A DNA stretch of 64,000 nucleotides from Bacteroidia bacterium (GTDB lineage: Bacteria > Bacteroidota > Bacteroidia > Chitinophagales > Chitinophagaceae). Both the position numbers and the translations under genes were made by a program. Location of the stretch: contig JAUIBA010000024.1 of assembly GCA_030427635.1 (NCBI GenBank), positions 1 to 64,000 on the forward strand. Direction: 5' to 3'. Of the stretch, positions 9,208 to 18,900 are shown in pieces (the stretch's first letter is position 1; each line of letters begins with the position of its first letter). The notes below the pieces were generated by a model that ran no database searches, was not told the DNA's origin, and worked only from the letters and a program-made list of their open reading frames with translations.

Positions 9208-9245
9208 TTTTGCATAGATATTTTTTAACCACAAATACTAATAAG

Positions 9246-9848
9246 ATGAAACGTTTTCTTTTTGCTGCTACTGCTCTACTATTTATAACGTCGGCTACAT
9301 GGGCGCAGTCACTGAAAATTGGCTCAAAAGCACCTACATTTGATGGAAAACTCAGTAATGCTGCCACTGGTGGAGATATGCCTTACTATAAGGCCGCCGA
9401 TAAGAATGGGCTGCTTGTTATGTTCTCCTGTAATACATGTCCTTTTGTTGTTAAAAACCAGAGTACCACATCAAGGGCTATCAAGTATGCCAAAGCGAAT
9501 GGTGTAGGTGTGGTGATACTGAATTCAAATGAGGCGAAACGTGGGGGAGATGATTCGTATGATGCTATGAAAGCGTATGGAAAGGAGCAGGGATATGATA
9601 TTCCGTATCTCATAGACAAGGATTCCCGCATAGCAGATGCCTTCGGTGCAAATCATACTCCGGAGATATTTCTGTTCGATAAAAACAAAAAACTGGTTTA
9701 TAAAGGGGCTATGAATGACAATCCCGGCTCTCCCGATGCTGCTCAGGTTATGTACATTAAAGATGCAATAGATGCTGTACTGGCAGGAAAAGCACCAGAA
9801 CCGGATAATACAAAGTCCATAGGATGCAGTATTAAGCGTAAATCTTAA
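9246..9848 (+). CDS. Secreted thioredoxin-like/redoxin protein
   Basis: A 200-residue protein with signal peptide MKRFLFAATALLFITSATWA (start ATG at 9246; an upstream in-frame codon at 9204 overlaps the previous gene and lacks signal character). The fold is thioredoxin/AhpC-like: LVMFSCNTCPFVVKNQ contains an active-site CNTC pair after the first strand, NSNEAKRGGDDS is typical of this redoxin group, and the cis-Pro region is ANHTPEIFLFDK. It is probably a periplasmic thiol-disulfide protein. Directly following the cytochrome/copper enzyme, it may help that enzyme's maturation (heme or copper cysteines) or protect it; this is inferred from position only. Confidence 0.88.
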   Translation: MKRFLFAATALLFITSATWAQSLKIGSKAPTFDGKLSNAATGGDMPYYKAADKNGLLVMFSCNTCPFVVKNQSTTSRAIKYAKANGVGVVILNSNEAKRGGDDSYDAMKAYGKEQGYDIPYLIDKDSRIADAFGANHTPEIFLFDKNKKLVYKGAMNDNPGSPDAAQVMYIKDAIDAVLAGKAPEPDNTKSIGCSIKRKS

Positions 9849-9868
9849 CATTTAGCAAACGTCTATAT

Positions 9869-9898
9869 AAAAGCACACTAAATAGTGTGCTTTTTTTG
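9869..9898 (+). terminator. Rho-independent terminator
   Basis: AAGCACACTA (9871-9880), a 2-base loop, then TAGTGTGCTT (9883-9892) followed by a run of T to 9897. It ends the copper enzyme/redoxin operon. Confidence 0.9.
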
Positions 9899-9944
9899 TG
9901 AATATGACTTTCCGGCAAGGGTGTTCCGTATTCACATTTCCCTG

Positions 9945-9952
9945 TATCTTTG
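9945..9952 (+). promoter_or_regulatory. -7 promoter element of the amidotransferase gene
   Basis: TATCTTTG matches the Bacteroidota -7 consensus TANNTTTG and ends only 7 nt before the ATG at 9960. Transcription would start at or next to the start codon, so the mRNA may be leaderless. No convincing -33 TTTG is seen. Confidence 0.55.
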
Positions 9953-9959
9953 CGTTCTC

Positions 9960-11804
9960 ATGTCTGACGCAATTAAGCACGAGTGTGGCCTGGCATATAT
10001 AAGGCTGCGCAAACCTCTCTCTTACTACCTCCAGAAATACGGAACGGCATTCTATGGTCTGAACAAGTTGTATCTGCTTATGGAAAAGCAGCACAACCGT
10101 GGTCAGGATGGCGCTGGCATTGCCACCGTAAAGCTGGATGTGGAACCTGGTCACCAGTTCATGCACCGTTTACGCATAGCCGGGCCACAGGCCATCTCCC
10201 AGATATTTCAGAATATCAGCCATGAGGTGGCAGAGATAGAGAAAATGTATCCGGAGATTATGCAGCATCCCGGCCTTATGAAGGGGTACATGAAGTTTAT
10301 TGGGGAGGTAATGGTGGGTCATCTCAGGTATGGCACGCAGGGAAAGAATAATGTAGAGTATTGTCACCCTTTTGTGCGCTCTCACATAAATCCTACCCGT
10401 AATCTTACCATGGCGGGAAATTTCAATCTGGTAAATACCGACGAGTTGTTCAGTCATCTTGGCCAGCATCCTAACAATATGTTGCGGGAGAGTGATTTGG
10501 GCGCAATGATAGAGACGGTACATTATTATCTGTGCCAGGAAGATGACCGTAACCCTGCCGAACTGAATATTGAAGGCATTCTGAAGCAGTCAACGGCAAA
10601 CTTTGATGGAGGATATGTATTCTGTGGTCTGGTAGGTAATGGCGATAGCTTTGTGATGCGTGATGCCAATGGTATAAGGCCGTGTCATTACTATATAAAT
10701 GATGAAGTAGTGGTAGCAGCATCTGAGCGGGCAGCTATAATGACTTCATTTAATGTGTTGCAGGAAGATGTACATAGGCTGGAGCCCGGACATGCACTCA
10801 TTGTAAGTGCTGCCGGGGTAGTAAAAAATGTAGAGATTCTGGCCCCGCGCAAGCTTACGGCATGTAGTTTTGAGCGTATTTATTTCAGCCGTGGCAGCGA
10901 CCCTGATATCTACCGGGAGCGTATGGCGCTGGGTCGCAATCTGGCGGGCAGGGTGCTGGAAGCATTGGACTATGACCTAAAAAATACAATAGTATCATTT
11001 ATACCCAATACTGCAGAAACTGCCTTTTATGGTCTTATTAAAGGGCTGGAAGATTATCTGAAGGATATTAAGGTGCAGCGTATTCTGGAACGCCCCGATA
11101 TGACTGAAGACGAAATAAGGGAACTCATATACCGTCGGGTGCGCATAGAAAAGATTGCAATAAAAGATGTGAAAATGCGCACATTCATTACCGAAGATGC
11201 TTCGCGTAATGAAATGGTGCAGCACGTATATGATATCACTTATGGTACGGTAGCGACCGGAGTAGATACGCTGGTAGTAATTGATGACTCTATAGTACGC
11301 GGCACCACATTGAGGGAGAGCATTATTAAGATGCTGAATCGTTTGGGTCCTAAACGTATCATAGTAGTTTCTTCTGCGCCTCAGATTCGCTATCCCGACT
11401 GCTATGGAATAGATATGAGTCGCATGGGTGACTTTATAGCATTTCAGGCTGCCGTTGCGCTGCTACATGAACGTGGGCAGGGTACACGCCTGAATGAGAT
11501 TCATGAAAAATGCAGACTGGCAGAGACTGCAGGTATGCTGCATGCCGAGAATTTTGTGAAAGGAGTATATGAGTCGTTTACTGACGAGGAAATAAGCGCA
11601 AAAATTGCACAAATGCTACGTCACGAAGAGGTACAGGCCGGAGTAGATATCATATACCAGTCGCTGGACGGGCTATATAATGCATGTCCTGATGACAAGG
11701 GCGACTGGTACTTTACCGGTAATTATCCTACACCCGGAGGGAATAAAGTTGCCAACCGGGCATTTATGAAGTATATGGAACGTCAGGAGGGTAGGGGATA
11801 CTAA
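9960..11804 (+). CDS. purF: Amidophosphoribosyltransferase (PurF-type, long form)
   Basis: A 614-residue enzyme from ATG 9960; the ORF is open further upstream, but the promoter element at 9945 excludes earlier starts. It begins MSDAIKHECG: the Cys after HE is the class II glutamine amidotransferase nucleophile, exposed after removal of a short propeptide as in Bacillus PurF. The glutaminase domain has QHNRGQDGAGIA and HLRYGTQG. The phosphoribosyltransferase domain has the PRPP loop VVIDDSIVRGTT (about 438-450) and the following GPKRIIVVSSAPQI. It makes phosphoribosylamine, the first step of purine synthesis. At 614 residues it is longer than typical PurF (about 470-510). Similar long forms occur in Bacteroidota, sometimes alongside a short PurF, so its exact role may differ. 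Confidence 0.88.
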   Translation: MSDAIKHECGLAYIRLRKPLSYYLQKYGTAFYGLNKLYLLMEKQHNRGQDGAGIATVKLDVEPGHQFMHRLRIAGPQAISQIFQNISHEVAEIEKMYPEIMQHPGLMKGYMKFIGEVMVGHLRYGTQGKNNVEYCHPFVRSHINPTRNLTMAGNFNLVNTDELFSHLGQHPNNMLRESDLGAMIETVHYYLCQEDDRNPAELNIEGILKQSTANFDGGYVFCGLVGNGDSFVMRDANGIRPCHYYINDEVVVAASERAAIMTSFNVLQEDVHRLEPGHALIVSAAGVVKNVEILAPRKLTACSFERIYFSRGSDPDIYRERMALGRNLAGRVLEALDYDLKNTIVSFIPNTAETAFYGLIKGLEDYLKDIKVQRILERPDMTEDEIRELIYRRVRIEKIAIKDVKMRTFITEDASRNEMVQHVYDITYGTVATGVDTLVVIDDSIVRGTTLRESIIKMLNRLGPKRIIVVSSAPQIRYPDCYGIDMSRMGDFIAFQAAVALLHERGQGTRLNEIHEKCRLAETAGMLHAENFVKGVYESFTDEEISAKIAQMLRHEEVQAGVDIIYQSLDGLYNACPDDKGDWYFTGNYPTPGGNKVANRAFMKYMERQEGRGY

Positions 11805-11866
11805 GTCCTTATCCGTAGCAATGACCACATTTTTTATTATTACATTAGAAAATTACAAGTAGTTAT

Positions 11867-12742
11867 ATGAAGGTTTTTATATCAGGAGCATCGGGACTGG
11901 TAGGGGGAAATTGTCTGCGACATTTCAAAGAAATGGGTTGTGATGTTATAGGCTCTTATTTTTCTTTTGCTACAGAGGATACTGTGTATTATGATACACT
12001 GAATCCTGCACACGCTGATAATTTTGATGTAAAAGCATTTGCACCGGATGTTATAGTTCATTGTGGTGCGCTTACGCATGTAGACTACTGCGAAAGCCAC
12101 GAAGAAGAGAGCTATCAGAAAACGGTGCAGAGTACCATTAACCTCATTGCATTGGCTAAAGAATGCAGTGCACGTATGGTTTACATCTCTACCGACTATG
12201 TATTTGATGGTGCCGCGGGGCCATATACCGAAGATGCTCCGGTAAACCCAATAAGCGTTTACGCCCGTCATAAACTGGAGGCAGAGCAGATGGTAATACG
12301 GGAATTGGAAGGAGCCCTGGTGCTGCGTGTAACCAATGTTTATGGTGACGAGGTGCGTGGTAAGAACTTTATTGCCCGTATCATAGAGCAGTGTGTCAAT
12401 AAACAGAAACTTACATTGAAACTGCCATATGATCAGTATGCTTCACCTGCCAATGCATGGGACATAGCCCGTGCTATGTATCTGCTGCTGCGCGATGGTA
12501 AGGCAGGTATTTACCATATCGGCAGTACGGATTATCTCAATCGTGTGGAGCTGGCCCTCAGAGTATTGAGCTATTTCCCTGATGCTGAATATGACCTCAT
12601 TCCTATGAGTACGGCAGATATGCAGCAGCCGGCACCCCGTCCGCTGCTTGGTGGTTTTGTGAAAATGAAGTTCAGCAATGAGTATCCCGATTTTCTCTTT
12701 GGCAATGTAGATAGCTACCTGCGCAGCAAAGACTTTAAGTAA
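11867..12742 (+). CDS. SDR family sugar-nucleotide reductase (RmlD-like)
   Basis: A 291-residue extended short-chain dehydrogenase. The NAD(P)-binding motif GASGLVGGN lies at residues 6-14, STDYVFDG marks the catalytic Ser/Thr strand, and YARHK gives catalytic Y132 and K136. The overall pattern (NPISVYARHKLEAE, RVTNVYGDE, DQYASPANAWDIARAM) is that of dTDP-4-dehydrorhamnose reductases and related sugar reductases. No other rhamnose genes are adjacent, so the precise substrate is uncertain. The gene lies 62 nt after the amidotransferase and 35 nt before the asparaginase gene, and may be in one transcript. Confidence 0.82.
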   Translation: MKVFISGASGLVGGNCLRHFKEMGCDVIGSYFSFATEDTVYYDTLNPAHADNFDVKAFAPDVIVHCGALTHVDYCESHEEESYQKTVQSTINLIALAKECSARMVYISTDYVFDGAAGPYTEDAPVNPISVYARHKLEAEQMVIRELEGALVLRVTNVYGDEVRGKNFIARIIEQCVNKQKLTLKLPYDQYASPANAWDIARAMYLLLRDGKAGIYHIGSTDYLNRVELALRVLSYFPDAEYDLIPMSTADMQQPAPRPLLGGFVKMKFSNEYPDFLFGNVDSYLRSKDFK

Positions 12743-12777
12743 GGCACTAATTTATTTTCTGTATTTTCAGATAAAAT

Positions 12778-13809
12778 ATGCAGAATATGCCTGACCGTAG
12801 AAAGTTTGTAAAGAGTGCCTTTTTGTCTGCTGGTGCTATTGTAGCCGGTGCTTCAGTTCGTGCTGGTGCCAGTACTGCCGGTCTGCCGCAGGATGTTAGC
12901 TATAATACACTCAGAAATAAGCCGGTTGTCGTTTCCACCTGGGACTTTGGTAAAGAAGCCAATGCTGCGGCATGGCATGTTTTGCAGCAGGATGGTCATG
13001 CAGTAGAGGCAGTAGAGGCTGGTGTGAAAGTTCCGGAATCCGACCCTCAGAATCAGTCAGTTGGTTATGGTGGCCGTCCCGACCGAGATGGCAGGGTTAC
13101 CCTCGATGCCTGTATTATGGACCATATGTACAGGTGTGGCTCCGTAGCCGGGTTGGAGCATATAAAACATGCTATTTCTGTGGCCCGGTTGGTAATGGAC
13201 AGGACACCACATGTGATGCTGGTAGGTGACGGTGCGCTGCAGTTTGCATTGGAAAACGGTTTCAGGAAAGAAAAACTCCTTACTCCGACCAGTGAAAGGG
13301 AGTGGAGAGAGTGGCTAAGAGACAATAAATATAGTCCGGTCAATAATATTGAAAACCGTTTGCCTGGCGGCCGTCATAATCATGATACAATAGGTATGCT
13401 GGCTATGGACAACAGAGGAAATCTTAGTGGTGCGTGCACCACCAGCGGTATGGCCTTTAAATTGCATGGAAGAGTAGGGGATTCCCCTATCATTGGTGCA
13501 GGGTTGTATGTAGATAATGAAATTGGGGCAGCTACAAGCTCAGGTGTGGGAGAGGAAGTGATTCGTATAGTTGGGTCTCACCTGGTGGTAGAGTATATGC
13601 GTATGGGTTTCCATCCTGGTGCTGCCTGTCGTAAGGCTGTAGAGCGGATTGCACGGCACAACCCCATATCTGCAAAAGAGGTACAGGTAGGTTTTCTTGC
13701 CGTCAATAAGCATGGAGAGTATGGTGCTTATGCGCTGCAGGAAGGTTTTACTTATGCTGTAAAAACAGATGGTATCAACGAAGTGTTTTCTTCAGAACAT
13801 CTTTTCTGA
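12778..13809 (+). CDS. N4-(beta-N-acetylglucosaminyl)-L-asparaginase (glycosylasparaginase)
   Basis: A 343-residue N-terminal-nucleophile hydrolase. The start carries DRRKFVKSAFLSAGAIVAGA, a Tat-like or Sec signal, so the enzyme is exported. The family motifs are intact: HDTIGMLAMD contains the autoprocessing site with nucleophile T204, followed by GNLSGACTTSGMAFKLHGRV, DSPIIGAGLYVD and GAATSSGVGEEVIR. The precursor would split into alpha and beta chains at D203/T204. It removes GlcNAc-asparagine from glycopeptides. The neighbouring genes are not obviously functionally related. Confidence 0.92.
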   Translation: MQNMPDRRKFVKSAFLSAGAIVAGASVRAGASTAGLPQDVSYNTLRNKPVVVSTWDFGKEANAAAWHVLQQDGHAVEAVEAGVKVPESDPQNQSVGYGGRPDRDGRVTLDACIMDHMYRCGSVAGLEHIKHAISVARLVMDRTPHVMLVGDGALQFALENGFRKEKLLTPTSEREWREWLRDNKYSPVNNIENRLPGGRHNHDTIGMLAMDNRGNLSGACTTSGMAFKLHGRVGDSPIIGAGLYVDNEIGAATSSGVGEEVIRIVGSHLVVEYMRMGFHPGAACRKAVERIARHNPISAKEVQVGFLAVNKHGEYGAYALQEGFTYAVKTDGINEVFSSEHLF

Positions 13810-13831
13810 GGAATACCGCAGCTAATACACC

Positions 13832-14257
13832 TTACCGGGTATTTCCTGTCAGGTACTGTACGGCCAGTGAATAACCATCCATACCCAGCCCACTGATACT
13901 GCCTTTGCACTTTGCGGCTATAAAAGATGTTTTTCTATAGTCTTCGCGCGCCAGCACATTGCTGATGTGTACTTCTATTACCGGTATTCCTACCGCGGCT
14001 ACAGCATCGGCAATGGCTATGCTGGTATGTGTATATGCACCAGCATTCAGTACAATGCCATTTACTTTTCCTATGCAGTTGTGCATATGGTTTATCAGTT
14101 CCCCCTCTATATTGCTATGGTAGTAGCTGATTTCCACATCGCTGAATTTTAGCCTTAATTCATTCAGATATGTATCAAAGCTTTTGTCCCCATATATCGC
14201 AGGTTCTCTGGTTCCCAGCAGGTTCAGGTTTGGACCGTTTATGATGGCTATGTGCAT
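13832..14257 (-). CDS. aroQ: 3-dehydroquinate dehydratase, type II
   Basis: A 141-residue cytoplasmic enzyme of the shikimate pathway, of normal family length. Motifs: NGPNLNLLGTREPAIYG (residues 6-22, with the catalytic Tyr at 21), HSNIEGELINHMH with the active loop, VLNAGAYTHTSIAIADA, and EVHISNVLAREDYRKTSFIA with the catalytic His. It lies 12 nt downstream of mqnE and is probably co-transcribed; chorismate from the shikimate pathway feeds menaquinone synthesis by the futalosine route, which makes the pairing sensible. Confidence 0.97.
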   Translation of the reverse strand: MHIAIINGPNLNLLGTREPAIYGDKSFDTYLNELRLKFSDVEISYYHSNIEGELINHMHNCIGKVNGIVLNAGAYTHTSIAIADAVAAVGIPVIEVHISNVLAREDYRKTSFIAAKCKGSISGLGMDGYSLAVQYLTGNTR

Positions 14258-14269
14258 TCCTTACAGAGT

Positions 14270-15409
14270 TTATACCTCAGCTGCGGGTGTGTACACTTTT
14301 ATTTCATTGTATAATGTGTCACGCTCTACCGGTATTCTTCCTACAGCATCTATCATGTCACACAGTTGTTCTGTAGTGAGGCTGGGAGATTGTTCTTCAG
14401 AGCCGGCCATGGAGTATATTTTGGTAGAGTCATCTATGGTGCCGTCCAGGTCATTTACTCCAAATGACAGCGTAAGTTGTGCTGTTTCCCGTCCCAGCAT
14501 AGGCCAGTAAGCCTTCAGGTTTTTGAAGTTGTCCATAAATATGCGTGCTATCGCATACAGGCGCAGGTCTTCTATAATGCTTGTTTCCGGTATGTGGGAC
14601 ATGTCATTGTCTTTATTGCGGAATTTAAGCGGTATAAAACAGTTAAATCCTCCGGTTTTATCCTGTAAGTCGCGGAGGCGTGCCATATGATCTACCCGAT
14701 GTTCATACTTTTCTATGTGGCCGTATAGCATAGTAGCATTAGTATGCATACCCAGTTCATGAGCCGTCTGATGTATATTCAGCCAGCCATCGCCATCTAC
14801 TTTATCTGCACAGATAGCATTTCTTACCTCAGCATCAAATATCTCTGCACCTCCTCCCGGCATGGACTGTAGCCCTGCTGCTTTCAGCATTTCAAGACCT
14901 TCTCTTGTGGTCAGTTTTGCTTTACGGAACATATAGGCCAGCTCCACAGCTGTAAAGCCTTTCAGATGCAGGTCAGGTCGGTGCGCTCTGATACGTGTTA
15001 GTAATTCACAAAAGAACTCAAGGTTCATTTTAGGATGTACTCCACCTACTATATGCACTTCTGTTACTGGTTGTCCGTCATATTTTCTCACAATATCCAT
15101 CATCTGCTCTATGCTCATTTCCCAGCCTTCATCACGATGTTTATACTGACGGGAATAAGAGCAGAAGTTGCATGTAAACACACATACGTTGGTAGGCTCT
15201 ATATGAAAGTTGCGGTTGAAATATACTTTGCCATTATGGAGACGTTGTGCAATGCTATTGGCCAGTGCTCCTACAAATCCCAGTTCCCCCTTCTGAAATA
15301 AAATCAGACAATCTGCCTCTGAAATGCGTTCTCCTGAATATACTTTCTCAGCAATTGAGAGTAGTGACTGATCAATCCCTGATGCGCTGAATGCTTCTAT
15401 AGTCTCCAT
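14270..15409 (-). CDS. mqnE: Aminofutalosine synthase (radical SAM)
   Basis: A 379-residue protein from ATG 15409 (METIEAFSASG). The ORF extends to 15469, but a -7 element at 15433-15440 places the transcript start inside that extension. The radical-SAM cluster motif is CVFTCNFC, preceded by NRNFHIEPTN. Family-specific stretches include HIVGGVHPKMN, KGFTAVELAYMFRK, SMPGGGAEIFDAEVR, HTNATMLYGHIEKYEHRVDH and DDSTKIYSMAG. These fit MqnE rather than the related MqnC. It makes aminofutalosine from 3-(1-carboxyvinyloxy)benzoate and SAM in the futalosine menaquinone pathway. Confidence 0.93.
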   Translation of the reverse strand: METIEAFSASGIDQSLLSIAEKVYSGERISEADCLILFQKGELGFVGALANSIAQRLHNGKVYFNRNFHIEPTNVCVFTCNFCSYSRQYKHRDEGWEMSIEQMMDIVRKYDGQPVTEVHIVGGVHPKMNLEFFCELLTRIRAHRPDLHLKGFTAVELAYMFRKAKLTTREGLEMLKAAGLQSMPGGGAEIFDAEVRNAICADKVDGDGWLNIHQTAHELGMHTNATMLYGHIEKYEHRVDHMARLRDLQDKTGGFNCFIPLKFRNKDNDMSHIPETSIIEDLRLYAIARIFMDNFKNLKAYWPMLGRETAQLTLSFGVNDLDGTIDDSTKIYSMAGSEEQSPSLTTEQLCDMIDAVGRIPVERDTLYNEIKVYTPAAEV

Positions 15410-15432
15410 TTGGTCTCGCCTTTTTATGATGG

Positions 15433-15440
15433 CAAAGTTA
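15433..15440 (-). promoter_or_regulatory. -7 promoter element of mqnE
   Basis: TAACTTTG on the minus strand fits TANNTTTG and lies 23 nt upstream of the ATG at 15409. It supports the short mqnE start. Confidence 0.55.
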
Positions 15441-15469
15441 CTGGAATATAGAAACATATCGTTTAGCAA

Positions 15470-15981
15470 GGCTTTTTATCAATAATTGAAATAATTACAA
15501 TTAATAAAAAATAAATAATTATCAAATTGTTTATTTTATAACAGACTGTTTTTTTTAGTCTGATTTTGGCAAAATGATAAAAATATTAAACAATAATAAC
15601 TTTTAGTTATTACAACATATGATATAATAAATCAAATGAAAAATAAATAGTATTTTAATTAATAAAAATTAATATTTCCTAATCCATTTTATAACTTTTA
15701 TATCATAAATTGCATTTAGCCAATAGAAAACGATTGAAAAGCCGGTTCATATTCACTTTTGATGATAGTTCTGATTATAGATTATAATATTGTTTAAATA
15801 GTATTGTTGCCTATGTTGATGGTTAATTTTATTTAGTTTATTATTTTCTTACAGTTAATAATTGTCGATAAGTACTTCGATTTTCGTTAGTGTTGAACAA
15901 GAGACATTAATATTTTGCTGAAATAGTTGGTGTTGGTACTAATATTTGATTGAAATCTTTATAAAAACCAATTAATTACAT
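15470..15981. other. AT-rich intergenic region between mqnE and the giant surface protein gene
   Basis: About 510 bases without a gene. The stretch 15480-15850 is strikingly AT-rich, with many runs such as AATTAATAAAAAATAAAT. No hairpin terminator, tRNA or good ORF is visible. The region holds the promoters of two divergent genes and probably bent or regulator-bound DNA in front of the giant gene. I could not place a convincing TANNTTTG element for that gene. Confidence 0.6.
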
Positions 15982-18900
15982 ATGAGGAATGTTTACTTAT
16001 TGCTGCTGTTGTCTTGTTTGGGGGCAGTAGCTAAAGCTCAGACTGCCGCGAGCTACGTTTTTACACGAACCACTAATACGTATAGTGACTTAAGTACGGT
16101 CAGTGGTTTTACCTCGTTTACTACCATGAGTAGTGATGACTCATATGCAAGTAGCATACCTATCGGGTTCACATTCAAATATTGTGGAACTAACTATACG
16201 CAGGTGTCTACATGCTCTAACGGATGGATGTCTCTTGCTAATGGTGCTTCCAGTACATTAGGTAACACGTCGCTTTCAAACGCGCCGAACTCTGCCAATG
16301 GTTTTCTGATGCCGTTCTGGGACGACCTGAATGGAGCATCAAGAACTGCCTACAGAATCACTACCGGTTCAGCGCCTAACAGGGTGTTTGTTCTGCAGTG
16401 GGGCCGTAACTCTCAGGGATGGGGGTCTTACACCGGCTCGGGTAATGCCACATTTCAGATAAGGCTTTACGAGACTTCCAACATCATTGAGTTTTGTTAT
16501 GGTACCACTACCTATGCAGGAAAGTCGGCTACTATAGGTATTGCCAACTCTACTTCAGACTATAAGGTGCTTACAAGCCCTACATCATCAACTACTTCTT
16601 CTACTTCATTTTCCAGCTATACATCTTTGAATGTGGCGCCTGTAGCAAATACGGTGCTTAGGTTTGTACCACCACCAGAGTTGAATGTGACGCCTACTTC
16701 AGTTTCTTTTGGAGCAGTAACGACAGGTACCAGCTCAGGAACTCAGGTGGTTTCAATGGTTGGTCAGAATCTGAACCCAACATCGGGTAGTCTTACTATT
16801 ACTGCGCCTTCAGGTTTTCAGGTGTCCAGTAATGGTACTACATGGAGTACTTCTTACACTGCAGCTTATACCGGAGGTTTAATGCCGGCAACTAATATAT
16901 ATATCCGCTTTAACCCAACCGCTACCACAAGTTATAGTGGTAATGTTACTATCAGTGGCGGTGGATTAAGTCCAGTTAAGAATATTCCTGTTACCGGTGT
17001 TGGTGCAGCACCGTGTTCCGGTATGCCTACTGCCGGTACTGCAAGTATATCTCCTACTTCAGGTATGGCATCTACTGCTTTTTCTTTAAGTCTTACAGGT
17101 TCCACAGTAGCAGGTGGTCTTACTTTTCAGTGGCAGAGTTCTGCAACCGGTACTTCTGGTTGGACGAATATATCAGGCGCAACAAATGCTACATTCAACT
17201 TTACCGGTATTACAGCTACAACCCACTACAGGTGTCTGGTTAGCTGTGGTGCCAACACTGCAACATCCGGCTCTGCAGCAGCAACCTTCCTTGTGTTACC
17301 AACATGTGTTACTACTTCTGCATCTTGGACAGGTCAGTCAGGTAATGGGAACTATGGTATAAATGTGTTTAGCATTACAGGCTATTCCGGTTCTACACTT
17401 TCTGATGCCGGCATAGTTGCAGCAAGTAATTCAACGACAGGATATCTGAACAGGATGACTCTTCCTGCTGTCAATCTGAGGCAGGGAGACGTTTATCCGG
17501 CATCTGGCACATGGGGTACGATTGGTGGTAACCAGTTTATGGGTGTTTGGATAGACTTTAATGACAATGGCACTTATGAGCCTTCCGAGTTTGTATCGCC
17601 CGTTGCAGGAAACGTAGGTGGAACAATGCCTCAGCCTACAACTTTTAATATTACTATACCTCTGACTGCAAATGCAGGTACGCACCTGATGCGTATGAGA
17701 GGTATCTGGCAGACAAATGCTACATCTACAGGTAGCCTTCCTCCTGCTTTGAACCCATGTAATATTAACAATGGGTACAACCCTAACTATTATAGTGGTA
17801 CCTGTGTGGACTATGTTGTAAACATTATTCCGTTGATACCGCCAGCTCCTTCAATCTCAGGTAGTACAGATTATTGTTATGGAGGTACTATAGCATTAAC
17901 TGCCAGCTCTACTGCTACCAGCCCTACATTTACATGGAGTGGTCCCGGAGGCTTTTCTGCCACTGGTGCCAGTATTTCTATTCCGTCAGCATCACCGGCT
18001 ACAGCAGGTGCATATAGCTGCTATGTTACATCTTTCGGTATTCCGGGGCCATCAACAGTTACTAATGTTGTCGTAAATCCTGTGCCTGCTGCAATTACAG
18101 GCATAGCATCTGTATGTGAGTCTGTAAGCATGACACTCAATAATGCCAGCCCTGGTGGTTCATGGAGCAGTGCCACTCCTTCTGTAGCTACTGCTACAGG
18201 TACAGGAGGTACAGGTACCGTTACAGGTGCTACTGCTGGTACTGTAGTAGTCTCTTATTCGTTCCCTTCTACAGGTTGTGCTGCTACAAAGGTGGTAACT
18301 GTTTATCCTACGCCAGTGGCTACTACAGGTGTAGCACTGGTATGTGAGGCAGGCACTACCACGCTCAGCCATCCTGATGGCGGTACAGGCACATGGTCAT
18401 CTGCTACACCGGCCACCGCTACTGTAGGGCTGACATCAGGTATTGTTACCGGTATTACCAGTGGTTATGGTACTATCAGCTATACAGATGTAAATGGTTG
18501 TGTGCGCACCCGTCAGGTTACGGTCAATCCATTGCCTGATGTTACGGTTACGCCGGCATCGGCTGCTTTGTGTCTGGGTGAGAGCGCTACATTCACTGCC
18601 AGTTCAGAAGCACCTCAGATTAATCTGCTGACTGAAAACTTCAACGGCACATTAGCTGGTTGGACTATTACTACAGGTGCAGGCGTACCCGCGGCCAATG
18701 CATGGCAGCTGGTGAGCCCTCCGGGTACTACAGGTCTTACTGTAAATGGTGATGGTAGCCAGTATCTGCAGGCAAGCTCATCAGGTTATGGCGGGTTTAC
18801 TACTACTACTATAGAGTCTCCATCATTCCAGACGCTGGGTGGTTTTGCTTCTGTAACCTTGACTTTTAATCAGTCACTGCTTTCTTTCAATCCTGATATC

